Shown here piece by piece: positions 55,106 through 63,297 of a stretch of 64,000 nucleotides of DNA. Source of the DNA: Armatimonadota bacterium (lineage in GTDB: Bacteria > Sysuimicrobiota > Sysuimicrobiia > Sysuimicrobiales > Sysuimicrobiaceae); assembly GCA_031460175.1 (NCBI GenBank), contig JAVKGW010000004.1:172733-236732 (forward strand), in the 5' to 3' direction. The notes beneath the pieces are model-generated. The model saw nothing but the letters and a program-made list of their open reading frames with translations. It was not told the DNA's origin and did not search any database. Every line of letters starts with the position of its first letter. The first letter of the stretch is position 1. The translations under genes were made by a program, and so were the position numbers.

Positions 55106-55133
55106 GGGCCGCGGGGCCCGGGCCCCGCGGCCC
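55106..55133. terminator. 28-bp palindromic terminator
   Basis: Perfect palindrome with arms GGGCCGCGGGGCCC and its complement, 11 bp after the stop of the 57-aa gene and 19 bp from the end of the M48 protease gene, so it can serve both. Confidence 0.6.
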
Positions 55134-55151
55134 CCTTCGCCCGCGGAGGGG

Positions 55152-56303
55152 CTACGGGAGGACAGGGGGTCTAGGGAGCGGACCCGGGACAGAAGGCGGA
55201 GTGTAGGGACCGCCGGAGGTGAGGTCCACCCGGACCTCCAGACGCTCTTCCCCTACCCGCACGGGAACCACCAGGGCCTCCGGCCATCGGGAGGAGCGCT
55301 TCTCGAACACCAGCACTCCCGCCGCTCGGCCCTGGGCGGGGACCTCCCCCGGGAACGTGGAGCGCAGGAACCGAACGCCGAGCTCCCCGTCCGGACCCAC
55401 CAGCACCGCACTCATGGTCTGCACCGCGGCCGGCCGCTCCCCCCGGTTCTCCGCGACGAGATGGAGAATCCAGGCGTCCCGGACCTCCACCAGCCGTTCC
55501 GGCCGCAGCGCCACGGATCCCGCTTCCTGCCGGATCCGGAAGTGCCGCACCCGAAGCGGCAGTCCCCGCGTCCCGAACTCCTCGTACGCCCGCCGCACCG
55601 CCGCCACGCGGTCCACAAACCCCGGGTGGGTGCCCGTCCAGTGGGTGCGTTCCTGCCGGCGGCCCGTCACCTCGTTGAACCACAGGAGGGTGCGGGCCGC
55701 GGCTTCCGGATCGAACCCCGCCTCCACCAGCATCCGCAGGGCCTCCCGATCCGCCTCCACCTCCAGATCCCGGGAGAATCCCAGGGCGGCGAGCTGCACC
55801 AGGAGCCGCATCACGTCTCCCGCGGCGCGGCTTCCCGTGAGGACGGCCACCAGGATGCTCGCCAGCTGTCCCGCCTGGGCCCGGGCGATGTGCTGGGCCA
55901 TGTGCCGGCGGGCGATGTGGGCGATCTCGTGCGCGAGGACGAAGGCCCACGCGTCCACCTCCGGGTTCAGGCGCACCAATCCCGCGGTGACGAAGACCCA
56001 CCCCGGCGTGCTCGCCGCGTTGGGCACCGGGTGGTTCAGGATCCCCATCTGGTAGGGGATCCCGGGGCGGCCCGAGAAGGGGAGCAGGCGGTCCCGTAAC
56101 CCCTCCAGGAACCCCAGCCAACCCGCATCGCCCACCAACCCGTACTCCGCGATGAGCTGGGCAGCCACCGCCCGGCCCAGGGCCAGCTCCTGCGGTTCTG
56201 GAATGCTCAGCTGGGCCGAAACGGGAGCCCCCACGAGCGCGCAAGCCAACGCCACGCTCGTGAGCCCCAGGAAGATTCGAGGGATCCACCACCCGCGTCC
56301 CAT
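55152..56303 (-). CDS. M48 family metalloprotease (exported)
   Basis: 383 residues. Signal peptide 1-30; zinc motif HEIAHIARRH (HExxH) near 125 and the third ligand Glu in EVEADREALRMLVEAGFDPEAA. This is the BepA/YggG type of quality-control protease in the cell envelope. A beta-rich C-terminal domain from about 250 to 380 (VRDAWILHLVAENRGERPAAVQTM) replaces the TPR region of BepA and ends in a Pro-rich tail. Divergent from the PDO-cstR operon. Confidence 0.88.
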   Translation of the reverse strand: MGRGWWIPRIFLGLTSVALACALVGAPVSAQLSIPEPQELALGRAVAAQLIAEYGLVGDAGWLGFLEGLRDRLLPFSGRPGIPYQMGILNHPVPNAASTPGWVFVTAGLVRLNPEVDAWAFVLAHEIAHIARRHMAQHIARAQAGQLASILVAVLTGSRAAGDVMRLLVQLAALGFSRDLEVEADREALRMLVEAGFDPEAAARTLLWFNEVTGRRQERTHWTGTHPGFVDRVAAVRRAYEEFGTRGLPLRVRHFRIRQEAGSVALRPERLVEVRDAWILHLVAENRGERPAAVQTMSAVLVGPDGELGVRFLRSTFPGEVPAQGRAAGVLVFEKRSSRWPEALVVPVRVGEERLEVRVDLTSGGPYTPPSVPGPLPRPPVLP

Positions 56304-56371
56304 CCCGCACCTCCCCCTCTGTTATGCTCCCCGGTGCCACGGGCTCCGCAACCCCCGGGCCTCCACCGCCC

Positions 56372-56413
56372 TTGACGTCCGTCCCGGGCCAGGGCAATAT
56401 ACCCTACGGAGTA
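56372..56413 (+). promoter_or_regulatory. PDO-cstR promoter and CsoR/CstR-type operator
   Basis: -35 TTGACG (56372-56377) and an AATAT-rich -10 about 17-18 bp later. TACCC-TACG-GAGTA at 56400-56413 immediately follows. CsoR-family sites commonly have the pattern TACCC-N4-GGGTA. The same TACCC-N4-GAGTA recurs at 57890. Confidence 0.6.
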
Positions 56414-56433
56414 CTGTATTGGGAGGGATGGCC

Positions 56434-57135
56434 ATGGGGTTGCTGACGCCTACGGATCGGGAAGCGCTCCGGCGGCGGTTCGAACGGGACCTGGTGGGAG
56501 ACGTGGCGCTCACGCTCTTCACCAGCTCTCCCTCCGGGCTTGCGGTTCCCGGGATGGACTGCGAGACCTGTGAGGCCACCCAGCGGCTGCTGGAGGAGGT
56601 GGCGGCTCTCGACCCCCGCATCCACCTCCGGGTCGCGAGCCTCCTCACGAACGCGGAGGAGGCCCGGGCCCTGGACGTGCACCGGGTACCCGCCATCCTC
56701 TTCGGGACGGACGGAGAGGCCCGGGCCCGCTATTACGGGATCCCCTCAGGGCTGGAGTTCGCGGTGCTGGTGGAGGGGATCGTGGCCCAAAGCCGCGGGG
56801 ACAGCGGGCTGCGGCCGGAGAGCCGCAAGGCCCTGGCGGCGCTCCCCCGGGACGTCCGGATCCTGGTATTCGTCACGCCCACCTGCCCCTACTGTCCCCG
56901 GGTGGCCCGGCTCGCGCACGCCATGGCCCAGGAGTCCCCGAGGATCCGGGCGGAGGTGATCGAGGTCGTGGAGTTCCCGGACCTCGCGGAGCGATACGGG
57001 GTCCGGGGGGTGCCGAAGGTGGTGATGAACGACCGGTGGGGCTTCGAGGGCGCACGGGGGGAAGAGGAGTTCGTGCGGTACGTACTGACCGCCGCCCAGA
57101 TCGGGCACACCTCCACGGTCTCCGGAGGTCCGTGA
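56434..57135 (+). CDS. Protein disulfide oxidoreductase (two thioredoxin folds)
   Basis: 233-residue PDO, a glutaredoxin-like double-domain enzyme typical of thermophiles. First domain has GMDCETCEATQRLLEEV (CETC, near 38-54) and RVPAILF; second has VTPTCPYCPRVARLAHAM (CPYC) near 147-164 and VRGVPKVVMNDR. Cytoplasmic, no signal peptide. ATG 56434 sits 7 bp after GGGAGGG; ATG 56428 would be too close. Its TGA shares an A with the ATG of the repressor gene, so both are one operon controlled by the upstream operator. Confidence 0.92.
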   Translation: MGLLTPTDREALRRRFERDLVGDVALTLFTSSPSGLAVPGMDCETCEATQRLLEEVAALDPRIHLRVASLLTNAEEARALDVHRVPAILFGTDGEARARYYGIPSGLEFAVLVEGIVAQSRGDSGLRPESRKALAALPRDVRILVFVTPTCPYCPRVARLAHAMAQESPRIRAEVIEVVEFPDLAERYGVRGVPKVVMNDRWGFEGARGEEEFVRYVLTAAQIGHTSTVSGGP

Positions 57136-57413
57136 TGGCCCTGCGGGTCAACCAGGAAGTGGTGAACTCCCTGGTGGGGCGGCTGCGGCGGGTGGAGGGT
57201 CAGGTGCGGGGTCTCCAGCGCATGCTGCTGGAGGGACGGGACTGCGCGGAGGTGATGCAGCAGATGGCCGCGGTTCGGGCGGCCCTGGACCGGGCGGCCA
57301 TGGACCTGCTGAGCGCCGGGCTAGAGGAGTGCCTGCGAATGGAGCTCCGGGGGAAACCCGAGGCGCAGCGGGCACTCCGGCAGCTCCAGCGCGCCTTCCT
57401 CACGTTCCGCTGA
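57135..57413 (+). CDS. CsoR/RcnR-family repressor, CstR-like
   Basis: 92-residue all-helical DUF156 regulator: RLRRVEGQVRGLQRMLLEGRDCAEVMQQMAAVRAALDRA. Copper sensors use Cys-His-Cys; here the Cys37 and Cys66 pair is kept with the normal 29-residue gap, but the His four residues before the second Cys is Gly62. Two Cys without His is the CstR pattern, which senses persulfides through a disulfide or polysulfide bridge. GGAGGTCCGTG precedes the ATG. It overlaps the convergent OsmC gene by 14 bp. Confidence 0.82.
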   Translation: MALRVNQEVVNSLVGRLRRVEGQVRGLQRMLLEGRDCAEVMQQMAAVRAALDRAAMDLLSAGLEECLRMELRGKPEAQRALRQLQRAFLTFR

Positions 57414-57855
57414 TCCGTTCCCCGTTCACCCGGATCCCCACCGCCACGGGGATGCCCTGCCGGACGCTCGCGGTGATGATGCAGAAGTCCTCGAAGAGCG
57501 CCAGGCACCGGGCCAGAGCGTCCTTCTGGTCCTCCCGCACACGGGACAGATCCAGCTCGGCCCGCATTCCCGCCACCCGCCACCGACCCCGCTCGTTGCG
57601 GCGAACCTCCACCTCCACGGTGGCGGAGAGCTCCGTCCCCGACACCCTTGCCCGCTCCAGGCAGTACTGGAGGCTACTCCCCAGGCAGTGCCCCACCGCG
57701 GTGGCCAGAAGCCGCGCGGGGTTTGGGCCCGCCCCTTCCCCAAGGGGCGGGGGTTCGTCCACCACGAGATTCCAGTCCGGCCGCCCCAGATCCACCCGGA
57801 ACCGGTACCGGCCTTCCTGCTCCAGCCGCACCTGAACCCGCATCTCCTCGGACAT
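57400..57855 (-). CDS. OsmC family protein
   Basis: 151-residue OsmC/Ohr-like protein. Central helix GPNPARLLATAVGHCLGSSLQYCLERARV carries the peroxidatic-type Cys; the second conserved Cys is in LFEDFCIITASVRQGIPV. Such proteins reduce organic peroxides and some handle low-molecular-weight persulfides. Strong AAGGAGGTCG before ATG 57855. The CstR-type operator at its promoter suggests thiol/persulfide stress as the signal. Confidence 0.85.
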   Translation of the reverse strand: MSEEMRVQVRLEQEGRYRFRVDLGRPDWNLVVDEPPPLGEGAGPNPARLLATAVGHCLGSSLQYCLERARVSGTELSATVEVEVRRNERGRWRVAGMRAELDLSRVREDQKDALARCLALFEDFCIITASVRQGIPVAVGIRVNGERISGT

Positions 57856-57881
57856 CCACGACCTCCTTCCCGCCCCCGAGC

Positions 57882-57903
57882 GAATACTATACCCCCTAGA
57901 GTA
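57882..57903 (-). promoter_or_regulatory. OsmC promoter with second CsoR/CstR-type operator
   Basis: On the minus strand a -10 TATAGT (57889-57884 region) lies next to TACTC-TAGG-GGGTA (57903-57890), that is TACCC-N4-GAGTA on the plus strand. The operator abuts the -10, so binding would exclude polymerase. No good -35. Confidence 0.55.
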
Positions 57904-57925
57904 TATCGGGCCTTCCGGGAGAACG

Positions 57926-59335
57926 CTACCTCGATCCCGTGGAGAGCGCGGCCCACGCGTCCACGATGCCGTATCCGTAGGCCCCAGGGCCCATCCGGGA
58001 TCCGCCGCACGAGCCGGATTGATTCCAATCCGGCCTTGGGTATTCCGGGCAAGGGGCGAAGGCGGCGGCCTGGAGCACGGACCGCACCCGGGCGGGCGCA
58101 AGCCACGGGTTCCGGGAGCGCAGCAGGGCGGCCACCCCCGCCACGTGCGGCGCGGCCATGGAGGTGCCCTGGAGGAATCCGTAGGAGCCCTGGGCTGTGG
58201 GGAGGGTGGAGTAGATGGTGGTCCCGGGGGCCGCCAGGGTGACCCACCGGCCCGAGGAGGAGAAGGAGGCGATGGCGTCCGTGGGGGTGGTGGCGCCCAC
58301 CGCGACGACGCCCGGGAGGTCCTCCGCGAAGGCCGCGGGGTAGACCTTGGGGTTGCCGGCGTCGTGGAGGTTGCCCGCGGCGAGCACCACGAGGACCCCG
58401 GAGGCCACCACGGCCCGCAGGGCGTCCAGTTCCGCCTCGGAGTACGCGACCCCACCCCATGAGCCGTTCAGCACCGCGGCCCCGTGCTCCGCCGCGCAGA
58501 GGACCCCGGATACCACGGTGAAGGTGGTGCCGCCCGTGGGGCCGAGGGCCCGGATGGGCAGGATCCGCGCGCGGGGGGCGATCCCCACGATCCCCCGGCC
58601 GTCCGGAGCCGCGGCCACGATCCCGGCCACGTGGGTTCCGTGCCCCCCGGAATCCCCAGGGTCGAAGTCCCCGTCCACGGGATCCGTGGGGCAGCCCTCC
58701 CGGGGGAGCACCAGCCGGCCGGCGAACTCCGGGTGCAGGAGGTCCACGCCCTCGTCCACCACGGCCACCAGCACCCCCTCCCCGTCCGCGAGCCGCCAGG
58801 CCTGGGGAGCCCGGATCCGCCAGAGGTTCCACTGCCAGGAAGCGCTCCGATCCCAATCCGTGCACCGGGAGACCTCTCCGTTCAGCCGCTGCACCTCGAA
58901 GGCGGGGTCGCACTCCCGCAGCTTGGGATCCGCGATGCCGGCCCAGTCCAGAACGCCGCTTCGGTACCCCTGCAGGCCCCGCACGGAAAGGCTTTCCGGG
59001 CGGGCCTCCACCCGGCGCACCCGGTAGTTGTAGTCCGCGTACACCACCTCCGGCAGCTGCCGGAGGCGCGCGATGTACGCCGCCTCCTCTCCGGCCGGTA
59101 CCCGGACCAGGGCGAGGCGGTAAACCCCGACGGGGAGGGAGAAGCTCCCGGTCCGCACCACGGACGCACCCCGCACCGCGGCCAGACGGGCGATCGCGGA
59201 TTCCGCGCGGTACCTGACGAGAATCTCCCCCGGGACGATCTCGGGCGGGGGGCCGGAGGGCCTGAGGACCGGCCCTGACCCGCACGCGGCCAGCAGGAGC
59301 ACGGCTCCCACGACACCTAAGAATCGGCTCCTCAC
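57926..59335 (-). CDS. Subtilisin-like serine protease lipoprotein
   Basis: S8 protease, 469 residues. Lipoprotein signal ending LLLAAC (Cys18). A fervidolysin-like prodomain at about 34-110 (VPGEILVRYRAESAIARLAAV, EVVYADYNYRVRR), then the catalytic domain: Asp in VAVVDEGVDLLHPEF, His in SGGHGTHVAGIVAA, oxyanion Asn in VLAAGNLHD and Ser in GTSMAAPHVAGVAALL. Two Cys-containing loops may form disulfides. GTG 59335 overlaps the upstream lipoprotein stop (GTGA), so the two are co-translated. Confidence 0.93.
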   Translation of the reverse strand: MRSRFLGVVGAVLLLAACGSGPVLRPSGPPPEIVPGEILVRYRAESAIARLAAVRGASVVRTGSFSLPVGVYRLALVRVPAGEEAAYIARLRQLPEVVYADYNYRVRRVEARPESLSVRGLQGYRSGVLDWAGIADPKLRECDPAFEVQRLNGEVSRCTDWDRSASWQWNLWRIRAPQAWRLADGEGVLVAVVDEGVDLLHPEFAGRLVLPREGCPTDPVDGDFDPGDSGGHGTHVAGIVAAAPDGRGIVGIAPRARILPIRALGPTGGTTFTVVSGVLCAAEHGAAVLNGSWGGVAYSEAELDALRAVVASGVLVVLAAGNLHDAGNPKVYPAAFAEDLPGVVAVGATTPTDAIASFSSSGRWVTLAAPGTTIYSTLPTAQGSYGFLQGTSMAAPHVAGVAALLRSRNPWLAPARVRSVLQAAAFAPCPEYPRPDWNQSGSCGGSRMGPGAYGYGIVDAWAALSTGSR

Positions 59336-60879
59336 GGCACCCCGAACTCCTGAGGCTCGCTCACCGCCTCCCGCACCGCACGGGAGGCGGAAGCGGTCCC
59401 CACGGAGAGGAGGTGCCCGCGATCGCCTGCCGCCAGCGCGGTGCGGAGGGGCCGGAGGGCCTCGCCGACTGCCCGCACATCGGTTCCTGGAATGCTCAAA
59501 GGTCCCAGGTCCCGGAGGGCCCTGAGCAGAGGGGGCATCCGGCCCGCGGCCACGAGATCGGCGGGCCGGAGGGCGTCGCTCGCGAACACGAACACCCGGT
59601 ACGACCCCGATCGGAGGTCCAGAGGAAGCGTGGCGGTATTCCCCTCCCCGTCCAGGATTCCCGTCCACACCTCCGAGTAGGAGGTATCGAGGACGACCAC
59701 CGCGTGTACCGTGGCACCGGGGCTGGGCGTCCAGAAAAACGAGGGGCGGCTGTGGCTCTCGACCCGGAGGATCCGGGGCGGCCGGAGGTGACTCACCCGC
59801 AGGGGCTGTCCCGGAATCCGGAACACCTGGGTGGCGGCCACCTCCGGCAGGGTCCGGGCCCGGCCGTCCAGCACGAAACTGGTAACGACGAAGTACCGGG
59901 ACTCCGCCTCCGGGATCTGAGGCACCGGGACGGACTGGGCGGGCAGGACGGTGCCGAGGCGAAGAGGGCCGTTTAGGACCTCCGCGAGCTCCAGGGGATC
60001 TCCTGCGGGGCCTGTGTACATCTGCACGAAGGTGTACACCACGCCGCCCGGCCCGTAGCTAGTCGCGAGGCTTACGGTGGTGTCGTCGTAGCGGATCGGG
60101 AGAATCCCCGCGGAGGGAACGAGCCGTACCCGGCCCAGGTCCGTGGGCCGGGAGCTCAGGGCGTCCACCGCGGGGAGGAAGGCGTAGGCGGTGTAGTAGG
60201 CGATCGACCCCTCGGCGCTCACCCCGTCGTAGTTGCCCGCGAAGAACGGAAAGGTGCGCCCGAGCATCTGCCCACCTAGGAATCCCTGGATCTCAAAGGT
60301 GCCGTCCGGCCCCGCGACCGTGGAGTAGCAGCGGGGGCAAGCGGCGGACTGGAACCGGTAGGCGCCCCACCAGACGAACCCCACGGTTCCCGGCTCTCCC
60401 GGGGTTTTGCCCGGCGGCACGGCCCCGGGTTGTCCAGAGCCTTCCGGATTCAATAGGATCCCGGTCACCGCGGGGAGCGGTCGGTTCCCGGTTCCGCGCG
60501 GGGAACCGCCCACCGGTCTGCGCAAGGGTAGATAAACCCGCAGGACAAGGCCCGTGTCCGCGAGACTGACGCCGTACACCGACCGTGCCGCCGCCACCTG
60601 CAGGGGAGGGAGCACGTGGAGGGTGAAGGGGCCGGTGGGGGTGCGGCCCACGGCAAAAAAGCCGTTTCCGTCCGTGGTCGCCGTCCGGACCTCGCCCCCG
60701 GACTCGTAGCGGACCAGGATTCCGGGAAGGGGTTCCCCGGAGAAGTTCCCGTCCGTGCCGGCTCCCGCAAAGACGTACCCGGAGAGGCCTCCCGCGAGCG
60801 TAGGGGCGGAAGCCCCACCCCGCCCGCACGCGGAGAGCCCCACCAGGATCGCCAGGATCCAGAGAACGCCGGGACGCAT
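59332..60879 (-). CDS. Large lipoprotein with a carboxypeptidase-regulatory-like domain, function unknown
   Basis: 515 residues from ATG 60879; GTG 60885 is an alternative. Lipoprotein signal LAILVGLSACG. Residues ~30-115 look like a CarboxypepD_reg/Cna-B beta sandwich (LSGYVFAGAGTDG, LPGILVRYESGGEVRTATTDGNGFFAVG). A CPRC pair (AACPRCYSTVAG) occurs near 180. The remainder is beta-rich and unrecognised, with a possible fibronectin-like stretch near 370-440. It is translationally coupled to the subtilase, so it may be its substrate, partner or cell-surface anchor. Confidence 0.7.
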   Translation of the reverse strand: MRPGVLWILAILVGLSACGRGGASAPTLAGGLSGYVFAGAGTDGNFSGEPLPGILVRYESGGEVRTATTDGNGFFAVGRTPTGPFTLHVLPPLQVAAARSVYGVSLADTGLVLRVYLPLRRPVGGSPRGTGNRPLPAVTGILLNPEGSGQPGAVPPGKTPGEPGTVGFVWWGAYRFQSAACPRCYSTVAGPDGTFEIQGFLGGQMLGRTFPFFAGNYDGVSAEGSIAYYTAYAFLPAVDALSSRPTDLGRVRLVPSAGILPIRYDDTTVSLATSYGPGGVVYTFVQMYTGPAGDPLELAEVLNGPLRLGTVLPAQSVPVPQIPEAESRYFVVTSFVLDGRARTLPEVAATQVFRIPGQPLRVSHLRPPRILRVESHSRPSFFWTPSPGATVHAVVVLDTSYSEVWTGILDGEGNTATLPLDLRSGSYRVFVFASDALRPADLVAAGRMPPLLRALRDLGPLSIPGTDVRAVGEALRPLRTALAAGDRGHLLSVGTASASRAVREAVSEPQEFGVP

Positions 60880-61079
60880 CGTCACAGGATCAGACCCTGG
60901 TTCAGAGGGTAGTCTAAGCCGTCCTCACGGTCCACCGGTCACGTCTCCGCAAGCCGCCCAGAGCACCGAGCCCCCAGATCCCGAACCCCGCAGGGCGAGC
61001 CGCTGCCTGACCCCCGCAGGCCGTGAAGGATGCTTGGCAGGCTTTCCGGCCTCCGGTACGCTTGGAGCGGAGACCTTCC

Positions 61080-61439
61080 ATGCCCACCCTGGAAGAGCGC
61101 GTGGCGTATCTCGAGGGCAAGGTAGAGGAGCTCTCGGGCGGATACACCCAGCTCCGCCACGACATCCACGCCCTGGATCAGAAGGTGGACCGCTTCCGCG
61201 AAGAACTCAGCGCCCGCATCGACGCCCTGGATCAGAAGGTGGACCGCTTCCGCGAGGAACTCAGCGCCCGCATCGACGCCCTGGATCAGAAGGTGGATCG
61301 CTTCCGGGAGGAACTGGCCGGCGAGATTCGGTCCCTGGACCAGAAGTTCAGCCGGTGGTTCGCCTGGCTCACGGGAATCCTCGTCACCGCCCTCCTTGCC
61401 CAGCTGGGCCTTTTGGGCGCCGCCCTGTTCCGCCGCTAG
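61080..61439 (+). CDS. Coiled-coil protein with C-terminal membrane anchor
   Basis: 119 residues. MPTLEERVAYLEGKVEELSGG, then three near-identical 18-residue units LDQKVDRFREELSARIDA with heptad character, and a C-terminal hydrophobic segment WFAWLTGILVTALLAQLGLLG. It resembles small phage-XhlA/DUF1640-type proteins by architecture, but no family was firmly recognised. No clear ribosome-binding site. A degraded copy lies at 63298-63491, and a coiled-coil gene follows that. Confidence 0.65.
   Translation: MPTLEERVAYLEGKVEELSGGYTQLRHDIHALDQKVDRFREELSARIDALDQKVDRFREELSARIDALDQKVDRFREELAGEIRSLDQKFSRWFAWLTGILVTALLAQLGLLGAALFRR
61171..61338 (+). repeat. 54-bp in-frame tandem repeats
   Basis: Units start at CCCTGG 61171, 61225 and 61279, with a degenerate fourth at 61333; period exactly 54 bp (18 codons). 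The units are nearly identical in DNA, pointing to recent slippage or unequal exchange. Confidence 0.85.
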
Positions 61440-61441
61440 GT

Positions 61442-61470
61442 GCGGTCTGACCCCCTGGGGGTCAGACCGC
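61442..61470. terminator. Bidirectional terminator with GGTCTGACCCC arms
   Basis: GCGGTCTGACCCC - CTG - GGGGTCAGACCGC, a 13-bp perfect stem 3 bp after the coiled-coil gene and directly at the end of the convergent secreted-protein gene. A truncated relative, GGGGTCTGACCCC, lies at about 63493-63505. Confidence 0.75.
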
Positions 61471-63045
61471 CTACCGCCAGGTGCCGGGCACACCGCTCAG
61501 GGATTCCTCCAGCCGCCTCCATCCTCCGGACTGCAGCACCTCCTCCAGCCGGCTTCCTCGCTCCACCCCGCCCACGATGCCGCCAAACACCGGGTCGCGC
61601 CAGAACGTGCCTTCGTCAAAGGACCGCTTGTACACTCGGAAGATCTCCGACGTCGCAGGGTCCCGCACGTAGGTCTGGTCGCTGAGGAGGTTGGTCCACG
61701 AGCGTGACATCCAGCTGTTGAACTCCTGGCTCTTCCGGGTCATCTCCAGGACCATCTCGGTCTGCATGCGGCTTATGGCCCGTGAGCGCTCCGCTTCCCG
61801 CACCGGCCACTCCGGATTCCACTGGATCCCCAGCAGAACCCCCCAACTCACGCCCAGGGCGTCCTCGAACGCCCTCTGCTCGCCCTGGACCACGACCGCC
61901 TGCAGGTACACCTCGCAGTTGAAGGAGTTCGCGGCAAAGCTCCGGCTGAGGTACCCCAGGCTCCGGGCTTCCACCCATGCCCGCCGCAATAGCCCGCCGG
62001 ACCGCGCCCACATTACGAGGCGGCTGGAGAGGTCAAAGGTCTGCGAGCCCGGCAGCGCCAGCTTGGGCCGCGTCGCCTCCTGCAGGTTCTGGAGGTAGCG
62101 GGCCACCCGGCTCCGTTCCCTCCATGGCGCTGCCTGGACGAGGGTCCATCCCGCTCCGGTCTCGGCGCGCCAGAGCTGGAGCACCAGCTGCGGCAGCTGT
62201 CCCTGGGAGGTGAGACACGTGGGGCCGCTTCCGGCCGAAACGCTCCCGTTCCACGTCAGCCGGGTCTGGGCGTTGGAGCCGAACTGGGTCTGCACTCCCC
62301 CGGACCACACGTGCACCACGTCCCGCCGCACCAGCTTGCGGCCCTGCCGGAGGGAAAATGCCGGGAAGCGGAGATTCCCCTGAGGGGCCACCCCGGCCTG
62401 GAACGCGTAGCCCTCGGGGACGGGCACCTGAGCGGCCACAAGCCCCAGCACCGGATCGTAGATGGGCTGCGGGGTGTAGGGCACCCGCTGGGTAGAGGGC
62501 ACAAACCCGAAGGACCGCAGTACCCCCAACACGGCGGCCCGCCGGGCGCGGTCCAGGTCCTGGGGCAGGTACACGCTCACCGCCAGTACCGCCCGCTCCC
62601 CCGCCAGGAGCAGGTGCGCAGCTTCGTAGGAGAGACCCTGGAGGTACGTCCGGGCCTGAGGGACTGAGAGGGTCAGGGTGTACCTGCCGAGGCTCTGGGC
62701 AAACTCCCACGGGTACCGCAGCCCCTGTGCCACCACCAGCAGCCCGCCCGGAACCCCCTTGAAGTAAACCCGGGCACCGCCGCGGGACAGGTATCGGGTT
62801 TCCTGCAGGAAGGGAGCCACGGCCTGACCTGGGGCTGAGCGCGGGGCTCCCCGGACGAGGACGAAGCTCTCGAAGTCGCTGAGGAGAACCCCGTACCGGC
62901 CCATCCGCACCTGCCAGCCCTCCGGCAGGGTGACGGAGAAACCGTGTAGCCGGTCTGTCGCCCGCTCCGCGGCCCCCACGGGAAATCCGAAGACGAGAAC
63001 CAGCCCGCAGACCAACACACACCGCCCGGTGACCCAGCGCTTCAT
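61471..63045 (-). CDS. Secreted protein of unknown function
   Basis: 524 residues, not recognised. Signal peptide MKRWVTGRCVLVCGLVLVFGFPVGA. Residues ~30-185 contain HGFSVTLPEGWQVRMGRYGVLLSDFESFVLVRG and APFLQETRYLSRGGARVYFKG, a pattern like PsbP/DUF1795-type small beta domains that begin FSVTLPEGW. The remainder (VPVPEGYAFQAGVAPQGNLRFP; QEFNSWMSRSWTNLLSDQTYVRDPATSEIFRVY) is reminiscent of proteins annotated DUF4352/NTF2-like secreted enzymes but not assignable. AAGGAGGGC precedes ATG 63045. Confidence 0.7.
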   Translation of the reverse strand: MKRWVTGRCVLVCGLVLVFGFPVGAAERATDRLHGFSVTLPEGWQVRMGRYGVLLSDFESFVLVRGAPRSAPGQAVAPFLQETRYLSRGGARVYFKGVPGGLLVVAQGLRYPWEFAQSLGRYTLTLSVPQARTYLQGLSYEAAHLLLAGERAVLAVSVYLPQDLDRARRAAVLGVLRSFGFVPSTQRVPYTPQPIYDPVLGLVAAQVPVPEGYAFQAGVAPQGNLRFPAFSLRQGRKLVRRDVVHVWSGGVQTQFGSNAQTRLTWNGSVSAGSGPTCLTSQGQLPQLVLQLWRAETGAGWTLVQAAPWRERSRVARYLQNLQEATRPKLALPGSQTFDLSSRLVMWARSGGLLRRAWVEARSLGYLSRSFAANSFNCEVYLQAVVVQGEQRAFEDALGVSWGVLLGIQWNPEWPVREAERSRAISRMQTEMVLEMTRKSQEFNSWMSRSWTNLLSDQTYVRDPATSEIFRVYKRSFDEGTFWRDPVFGGIVGGVERGSRLEEVLQSGGWRRLEESLSGVPGTWR

Positions 63046-63158
63046 GGCACTGCCCTCCTTACCGGAGCCCCGGATGCCGCAGCGTTCGGCACCCCGGCGG
63101 CCCTGTTTCCGAGATCTGCCGGTTACCAGACTGCCTACCCGGCCCTTAAGCCTTCCTT

Positions 63159-63170
63159 AAAACCGGTTTT
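63159..63170. promoter_or_regulatory. Palindrome AAAACCGGTTTT upstream of the secreted-protein gene
   Basis: 12-bp perfect palindrome about 115 bp upstream of ATG 63045, within TTAAAACCGGTTTTTACG and next to CTTAAG. The local drop in GC content suggests a promoter or operator; no -35/-10 pair could be fixed. Confidence 0.4.
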
Positions 63171-63297
63171 TACGTATGAGGCCGGATCTCGAGCACGGGA
63201 GATACGGTCGCTGGAGCGCGGTACCATTAGGAATGAGGCAGCGGCCTACCGAAGCCCCGGCCTCCGCAGGTCGCCGCCCACCGGAGGAGAGGGTCTA

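Noticed and set aside
61171..61338. CRISPR-like direct repeats
   Set aside because: Repeats are directly adjacent 54-bp units without spacers and encode an in-frame coiled coil.
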